NCBI GenBank assembly: GCA_902795935.1
Contig: CADBMS010000042.1
Span: 1 to 6,176 of the forward strand
Length of the DNA: 6,176 bases
From: an uncultured Methanobrevibacter sp.
Lineage (GTDB): Archaea > Methanobacteriota > Methanobacteria > Methanobacteriales > Methanobacteriaceae
Direction of reading: 5' to 3'
Below the pieces are notes generated by a model, which was not told where the DNA came from, searched no databases, and saw only the letters and a list, made by a program, of their open reading frames with translations. A program made the translations under genes and the position numbers. Every line of letters starts with the position of its first letter. The first letter of the stretch is position 1. Positions 1 to 4,305 of the stretch are shown here, one piece after another.

Positions 1-1315
1 AGTAACAATATCAGGAAACACACCAAGTTCAGCAAATATAAACACAACCTATGCTGAGCCATGGGATATAGGTAGTGAAAACACTTTAACAATCATTGTA
101 AGCAATGATATGGGTGAACAAATAACTGGTAATTTAACAGTTACCGTAAATGGAAACCCAGTAACACTAACAAATAACATAATCAAATACACACCAGCAA
201 CATCGGATGATTTGAATATTACAATAACATATTCAGATCCTTATGGAGTATATGGTACAACTAGTTCTACAATTAAAATACCTGTAAGAAAATTAGTAAA
301 CATTGAAGTCACAACAGTTTCAGAAAATACAGTTAATAAAACAACACCAATATTCATAATACTTAAAGATGAAAATGGTAATCTAGTTAAAAATCAAAAT
401 ATTACAATAACTACAGGAACTATCTCAGAAACAGTAGAAGTTAAAGATGGATTTGTTATATACAGTTACACTCCAACAAATGTTGGTGAAGAGACAATTA
501 CATTCAAATACCTTGGAAATGACAAATTTAAAGATTGTGCGATAGATAAAACAATAAATGTAACAAACAAAGATGCAATTATAGATGAATTAAATCAAAC
601 CATAAATGAACAAAATAACGCTATTAACAAGCTAAACAACACAATAAACGAACAAAATAACGCTATTAACAATTTAACTAGAGTTCAAACACAATTACTA
701 AATGTTATTAATGAATTAAGATCTACATCTCAATCAGGTAATGTGAATAACATAATTGATACTAAAATTACTGCATCTAGTGTAAGTGCTACATATAATG
801 TTGCTAAAAAACTCACAATCACACTCAAAGACATTAACGGCAATGCTTTAAAAAATAAAAAAGTAACAGTGAAAATTGGATCTAAAACACTAACATTAAC
901 TACTAATAATAACGGTCAAGCATGTTATAATGTTGCTAGTTTAATCCCTAAAAAATACACAGTATATATTGATTTTGCAGGAGATAACTCCTATAAACTT
1001 TCCAGCACAAGTGCAAAAGTCACAGTCAACAAAGCAAAAACAAGCATAAGTGCTGCTAAAAAAACATTTAACGCCAAAACTAAAACCAAAATATACACAA
1101 TAAAACTCAAATCAGGAAAAAAACTACTCAAAAAAGTCAAAGTCACACTAAAAATAGGTAAAACAACCTACAAAGTAAAAACCAACAACAAAGGAAAAGC
1201 AACATTCAAAATAACTAAACTAAACAACAAAGGAAAATATACGGCAACAATCAAATACGCAGGGAATAAATACTACAAAGCAATAACTAAAAAGGTGAAA
1301 ATAACCAACAAATAA
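1..1315 (+). CDS. Adhesin-like surface protein, C-terminal part (Ig-like repeats and coiled coil; 5' partial)
   Basis: The reading frame is open from base 2 to the TAA at 1313-1315, giving 437 residues, so the true start lies left of the window. The ATG at 110 is internal: the 36 codons before it already read as Ig-like sequence. Order of parts: an Ig-like domain to about base 286; a second at 287-571 (ending FKYLGNDKFKD then INVTN); a Leu/Ile/Asn coiled coil at 572-721; a third Ig-like domain at about 767-1033 (FAGDNSYK motif); and a fourth at 1034-1312 (YAGNKYYK motif). The aromatic/AG(D/N)xxY pattern near each domain end is usual in Ig-like (Big_1-type) repeats of methanogen adhesins. The last domain holds 30 Lys in 93 residues and no Asp or Glu. 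No C-terminal membrane helix is visible, so retention at the wall probably depends on these domains (inference). By analogy with the gene at 4306, the missing N-terminus probably holds a signal peptide and beta-helix. The molecular target is unknown. Confidence 0.85.
   Translation, partial: VTISGNTPSSANINTTYAEPWDIGSENTLTIIVSNDMGEQITGNLTVTVNGNPVTLTNNIIKYTPATSDDLNITITYSDPYGVYGTTSSTIKIPVRKLVNIEVTTVSENTVNKTTPIFIILKDENGNLVKNQNITITTGTISETVEVKDGFVIYSYTPTNVGEETITFKYLGNDKFKDCAIDKTINVTNKDAIIDELNQTINEQNNAINKLNNTINEQNNAINNLTRVQTQLLNVINELRSTSQSGNVNNIIDTKITASSVSATYNVAKKLTITLKDINGNALKNKKVTVKIGSKTLTLTTNNNGQACYNVASLIPKKYTVYIDFAGDNSYKLSSTSAKVTVNKAKTSISAAKKTFNAKTKTKIYTIKLKSGKKLLKKVKVTLKIGKTTYKVKTNNKGKATFKITKLNNKGKYTATIKYAGNKYYKAITKKVKITNK
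593..676 (+). repeat. Two tandem 42-bp units encoding a 14-residue coiled-coil repeat
   Basis: Units 593-634 and 635-676 encode NQTINEQNNAINKL and NNTINEQNNAINNL and match at 35 of 42 bases by my count. Fourteen residues equal two heptads, and Ile/Leu recur at heptad-like spacing, which supports a short coiled coil, possibly an oligomerising stalk between the two pairs of Ig-like domains. A closely related copy lies in the third gene at 5908-5961. Confidence 0.8.
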
Positions 1316-1348
1316 GGAAAACTATTTTTCCTTATATATTTTTATTTT
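1312..1348 (+). terminator. Hairpin terminator overlapping the stop codon of the first gene
   Basis: A perfect 10-bp stem (1312-1321 with 1326-1335, core AAGGAAAA/TTTTCCTT) closes a 4-base loop CTAT and is followed by T-rich sequence to about 1348. The left arm includes the TAA stop at 1313-1315. Archaeal termination mainly needs the T-rich tail, so the hairpin may act more in 3'-end stability; either way it marks the end of this transcription unit. Confidence 0.6.
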
Positions 1349-1376
1349 AAAATATGATAAAAGTGAGATTTACTTC

Positions 1377-1410
1377 TTATTCCAACATTAAAAAAAGAAG
1401 GTTGGAATAA
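1377..1410. repeat. Perfect 10-bp inverted repeat with A-rich 14-base loop
   Basis: TTATTCCAAC (1377-1386) is the exact reverse complement of GTTGGAATAA (1401-1410). The spacer is nearly all purine. The arms are richer in C and G than their surroundings, so a stem is plausible. It could be a second 3'-end structure of the upstream transcript or a protein-binding site; nothing in the sequence decides between these. Confidence 0.5.
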
Positions 1411-1565
1411 TAAATAAATTTCCTTTAAAGGTGAAATGGAGTTTACAGTGAAAATTTTTATTTGCTTTAAAAAAAACTCGATTATATAGCTAATAAAGAA
1501 ATAATTGTGCTAAATAAGATGATATCCTCATATTAATTAGTTTAATAATTATTCTTTTTTTAATT

Positions 1566-1574
1566 AGATATATG
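1566..1574 (+). promoter_or_regulatory. Candidate TATA box for the middle gene
   Basis: AGATATATG resembles an archaeal TATA box. Initiation about 25 bases downstream would fall near 1595, giving a leader of about 40 bases that starts just before the 24-bp palindrome. ATTATATAG at 1481-1489 is an alternative and would give a leader of roughly 120 bases. In DNA this AT-rich, TATA-like strings are common, so confidence is low. Confidence 0.25.
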
Positions 1575-1600
1575 AATTCTTAAAAGGAATTTATTTTAAT

Positions 1601-1624
1601 AAAAGAATAAAATTTTATTCTTTT
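1601..1624. promoter_or_regulatory. Perfect 24-bp palindrome followed by T-tract, directly before the middle gene
   Basis: AAAAGAATAAAA (1601-1612) is followed immediately by its exact reverse complement TTTTATTCTTTT (1613-1624), and the T-run continues to 1627. The palindrome ends 8 bp before the ATG at 1633. As RNA it would form a roughly 10-bp stem with a small loop followed by U residues, like a terminator or attenuator. As DNA it could be an operator for a dimeric regulator. The leader has no good Shine-Dalgarno sequence, so this structure occupies the usual ribosome-binding position. Confidence 0.5.
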
Positions 1625-1632
1625 TTTAGTAG

Positions 1633-3903
1633 ATGATAGAAATGCAAAAAATAAATAAAATAATTATATTGTTTTCAATAACTTTAATATTCTTAATTAG
1701 CTTATCGGCTGTTTCTGCAGAAGATAATTCTAATAGCAATATAACTATTAATGATGCTGAAAGTATTGATTATACTACAACAAATTCAAACATAAAAGAT
1801 ATTGAAGATAATAATGATAAACATATTTTGTGTTCTAATTCTTCTTCTAAAAATAAGTATTTAAATACTGAAAATAAAAACAGATTAAAAGTTTCCAAAG
1901 AAACTGCAAACGTAAAAAACTCAAGTACTAGTGAAAATCAGATTTATTATGTTGATTGTGATAATTTCACAGATTATTTTAATAATGGCGTACTTAAAGA
2001 TGATTTTAAAGATTCTGTGCTAGTAATGAATGGTGAATTTACAGATAAAGGAATTATAACTATTAAATCTAGTGATGTTAAGGTTATTGGTAATAACTCA
2101 TTATTTAATAATACTGTTTTCTGTTTAGAATCAGATAATATCTTACTTAGTGGCCTTAATTTTGTATTAGATCAGAAGTTTTATGATAATGATTATGCAG
2201 GAATACTGATACTTGGTGGTAACAACACCATATATAATTGTACTATGAATTATACGGTTCCTGATGATTCTAATGGTTTTTGTATCTACACTGAAGGACC
2301 AAGTCCTGATAAAATTAATGGATTCAAACTAGTTAATAATACCTTTAATTTTGTTGCTAATAATTTAAACAGTGGTTGGGATTATGCAATCTTTATTGAT
2401 TATGTTGATAATGCTATAATCTATGGCAATACAGTTAATACATCACTACCACTTCGTTCTGTTGATTGGGATTCTGAAATTTATGGAGGTGTTACTATGG
2501 ATGCTGTTAGTGCTTTTGTAGCACAAAATTGTACTAACATGAGTTTATCTAACAATAAGATCTATTCATATGTAACTAGTGGATGTGATAGTTACCCTAC
2601 TTTGGATACTGTTCTTATTTATTCTTGTAATAATGCCATTATTGAAAATAATAGTATTTACAGTGAAGATTTTGATAGTAAAGATGGTAAAGACAACTAT
2701 CTACAAGGTATTGACTTGTATTTATCTGATAATGTCACCATAATCTACAATGATATTCACATTAACACTACAGGTGGACGTGTAGCTGCGGGTACTGCTT
2801 ACCCTATACAAGTTACAGGGCCTGCAGATAATATTAAAATCGCATACAACAACCTAACTAGTATCAGTAATGGTCCAAATATTGGTATTTACTCAGAAAA
2901 CTATTATGGGGATACTAAAATCGATATTTTCAGTAATTTTATCAATGTAACTGGACTTGCTGGTGCTCATAGTTGGGCATTAGTAGCAGGAATCGAAGTA
3001 CAAGACACCAATGATATAATATGGAACAACACAATTATAGTAAACAATCTTGGAGAATATGACGAAAAAAATAATATTTATGGTATTAGTTTTTCACAAA
3101 ATACTCTTAATGATCATACCTATAATATTCAGTATAATAATGTGATAACTAATGGTCGTTATGCTGTTTATTTATCTGGAAGTGGTTCGGAGGTTATTAA
3201 CTCAATTGTATCCAACAATGTATTAAATACTTATAACGACTACGGAGATGATGCTGTCTATATTGGTTATGGTTACAATAACACAATTAATAATAATACA
3301 AACAGTATATTTGAAAATAATTTGAATATTGATGATTTACCTAATTGGTTAAAAAATTATAAAAGTGTTATACCAACAATTTTTATTCCAAAATACATTA
3401 ATGAAAATTCTAATGGTACTGGTTTAACTGAAAACAAAGGTAATGGTACAGCAGCATTTAATACCAATAATACAACAACATGGAAAAATAATGGTACAGC
3501 AGCATTTAACACCAATACTACGACAACACTGAAAACTAATGATACAACAGCATTTAACACCAATACTACGACAACACTGAAAACTAATGAAAATAACTTT
3601 AGCAGAAATGCTAACAAGTACAATAATAGCATTCCTAATAATAAAACAAAATATAACAACAATGAAATGACTGATACTATGCAATATTCTAATCCTGGGA
3701 CTAGTGGAATATTTAGTCCTGTGAGTGCTGTTAATCCTACTGACAGTGGCAGTTCTGCAGCCAATCCAAACGTATACGAAGTTAACAAAAAAGACAATAT
3801 AGCAAAAAAAGTCAATAATTATCCTCAATTAGCCATTATTTGCATAATAACGATACTATGCTTATTATTCATTGGTTATAAACGTAAAAACAAAGAAGAA
3901 TGA
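1633..3903 (+). CDS. Membrane-anchored adhesin-like parallel beta-helix surface protein
   Basis: A complete 756-residue secreted protein. Residues 1-29 are a signal peptide (Lys-containing start, hydrophobic core, cleavage after LSAVSA). Residues 30-103 are an Asn/Ser-rich linker. About 104-566 is a right-handed parallel beta-helix, seen as repeated rungs of the type 'NNxIxNN' (for example NAIIENNSIYS, NVTIIYNDIHI). A polar stalk follows, with three 16-residue repeats at 604-651. The C-terminus has a transmembrane helix at about 733-749 and a basic tail KRKNKEE, which should stay in the cytoplasm. The product is therefore a cell-surface protein tethered to the membrane through the wall. Beta-helices of this family serve in adhesion or polysaccharide binding; no catalytic residues are evident, and the ligand is unknown. 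The start is uncertain: ATG 1642 gives a cleaner basic signal-peptide start (MQKINK) than ATG 1633 (MIEMQK), and neither has a strong ribosome-binding site. N-X-S/T sequons are abundant. T-ending codons are more frequent than in the neighbouring genes. Confidence 0.85.
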   Translation: MIEMQKINKIIILFSITLIFLISLSAVSAEDNSNSNITINDAESIDYTTTNSNIKDIEDNNDKHILCSNSSSKNKYLNTENKNRLKVSKETANVKNSSTSENQIYYVDCDNFTDYFNNGVLKDDFKDSVLVMNGEFTDKGIITIKSSDVKVIGNNSLFNNTVFCLESDNILLSGLNFVLDQKFYDNDYAGILILGGNNTIYNCTMNYTVPDDSNGFCIYTEGPSPDKINGFKLVNNTFNFVANNLNSGWDYAIFIDYVDNAIIYGNTVNTSLPLRSVDWDSEIYGGVTMDAVSAFVAQNCTNMSLSNNKIYSYVTSGCDSYPTLDTVLIYSCNNAIIENNSIYSEDFDSKDGKDNYLQGIDLYLSDNVTIIYNDIHINTTGGRVAAGTAYPIQVTGPADNIKIAYNNLTSISNGPNIGIYSENYYGDTKIDIFSNFINVTGLAGAHSWALVAGIEVQDTNDIIWNNTIIVNNLGEYDEKNNIYGISFSQNTLNDHTYNIQYNNVITNGRYAVYLSGSGSEVINSIVSNNVLNTYNDYGDDAVYIGYGYNNTINNNTNSIFENNLNIDDLPNWLKNYKSVIPTIFIPKYINENSNGTGLTENKGNGTAAFNTNNTTTWKNNGTAAFNTNTTTTLKTNDTTAFNTNTTTTLKTNENNFSRNANKYNNSIPNNKTKYNNNEMTDTMQYSNPGTSGIFSPVSAVNPTDSGSSAANPNVYEVNKKDNIAKKVNNYPQLAIICIITILCLLFIGYKRKNKEE
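3442..3585 (+). repeat. Three tandem 48-bp repeats encoding an Asn/Thr-rich stalk
   Basis: Units 3442-3489, 3490-3537 and 3538-3585 encode NGTAAFNTNNTTTWKN, NGTAAFNTNTTTTLKT and NDTTAFNTNTTTTLKT. By my count units 2 and 3 match at 46 of 48 bases and units 1 and 2 at 42 of 48, so the last duplication looks most recent. The repeats are in frame and lie between the beta-helix and the membrane anchor, where they would lengthen a flexible, possibly glycosylated stalk. Confidence 0.9.
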
Positions 3904-3927
3904 AAACACAATAAAAATAAATTTTTG

Positions 3928-4016
3928 AAAAAAAAAATAGATAGGATATGTGTTATAAAAATTTATTAAATTTGTCCTATAATACTATTTCTATTTATTT
4001 TAATACTTTTTTTTTT
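3928..4016 (+). terminator. Bulged stem-loop with T10 tract, terminator of the middle gene
   Basis: AAATAG (3935-3940) pairs with CTATTT (3985-3990), and the adjoining ATAGGA (3941-3946) pairs with TCCTAT (3975-3980). This is a 12-bp stem with a 4-base bulge on the right side. T-rich sequence follows, ending in ten T residues at 4007-4016, while ten A residues (3928-3937) precede it. A terminator is expected here, 25 bp after the stop codon; the T10 tract is the strongest element. Confidence 0.55.
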
Positions 4017-4210
4017 AAAATTTGATTCATAATTAAATTGAATATTTAGAACATTTGATTAAATATAGTAATCAGATATAATTAATTAATTTTTTATTAA
4101 ATATGCTAAATAGTGAACAGATTCTAATTTTCTATTAAAAAATTCTTTATTAAATTCGATAAATAATGTATTTTATCAAATATTTTTTATTTTATATCAA
4201 GTAATATTAA

Positions 4211-4226
4211 ATTATATATAATATTA
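4211..4226 (+). promoter_or_regulatory. Candidate TATA box of the third gene
   Basis: ATTATATATAATATTA resembles an archaeal TATA element. Initiation about 25 bases downstream would give a leader of roughly 55-65 bases containing the GAGGTGA ribosome-binding site. The octamer TAATATTA occurs at 4202, 4219 and 4232, in and on both sides of this box. The AT-rich background limits confidence. Confidence 0.3.
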
Positions 4227-4294
4227 TCCGCTAATATTAAAAATATAAGGTTGAATTTAATTAAATTCTTATTAACTTTATAAAATCTTTAATA

Positions 4295-4301
4295 GAGGTG
4301 A
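4295..4301 (+). promoter_or_regulatory. Shine-Dalgarno sequence that fixes a TTG start
   Basis: GAGGTGA is complementary to the CACCTC core at the 3' end of archaeal 16S rRNA and lies 4 bases before TTG 4306. No ATG or GTG lies in frame between the upstream in-frame stop (TAA at 4273-4275) and this TTG, and a complete signal peptide follows directly, so the TTG start is well supported. Confidence 0.8.
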
Positions 4302-4305
4302 GTGC

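Larger units (their letters stand above)
1316..1632. other. Intergenic region, 317 bp, no supported gene
   Basis: No convincing coding sequence is present. The region holds the terminator tail, a 10-bp inverted repeat at 1377-1410, a CCTTTAAAGG palindrome at 1422-1431, TATA-like sequences at 1481-1489 and 1566-1574, and two copies of TTATTCTTTTTTTA (1549-1562 and 1615-1628). The second copy is the right half of a 24-bp palindrome just before the next gene. Gap size and content suggest that the middle gene is transcribed from its own promoter here. Confidence 0.6.
3904..4305. other. Intergenic region, 402 bp, no supported gene
   Basis: No coding sequence is supported; all frames are broken by stops. 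The first about 110 bp hold a terminator-like structure of the middle gene. The middle part is very AT-rich, with only weak imperfect inverted repeats (for example GATAAA/TTTATC at 4158-4163 and 4172-4177). The last about 100 bp hold the probable promoter and ribosome-binding site of the third gene. Confidence 0.6.

Noticed and set aside
110..112. ATG 110 as the start of the first gene
   Set aside because: The frame is open upstream to base 2 and those 36 codons continue the Ig-like domain. There is no signal peptide or ribosome-binding site at 110.
1436..1489. 17-codon ORF (ATG to TAG) directly after AAGGTGA
   Set aside because: The Shine-Dalgarno-like sequence is only 1 base from the ATG, the product is too short to assess, and it overlaps a TATA-like string. 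It could be the worn-down start of a lost gene, but nothing supports expression.
3442..3585. CRISPR-like array
   Set aside because: The units are contiguous, without spacers, and are in frame within a protein-coding gene.
3357..3828. Two overlapping minus-strand open frames (152 and 134 codons) opposite the middle gene's stalk
   Set aside because: They arise from the 48-bp tandem repeat and low-complexity Asn/Thr codons of the plus-strand gene. Their Cys/Val/Leu-rich repeats are translation artefacts, and there is no ribosome-binding site or known domain.
4158..4177. GATAAA/TTTATC inverted repeat as a regulatory hairpin
   Set aside because: Only 6 AT-rich base pairs around an 8-base loop; such repeats are expected by chance in this intergenic DNA.
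4277..4285. TTTATAAAA as TATA box of the third gene
   Set aside because: It lies only about 20-29 bases before the TTG, so initiation would fall at or after the GAGGTGA and the start codon. That conflicts with use of this ribosome-binding site.
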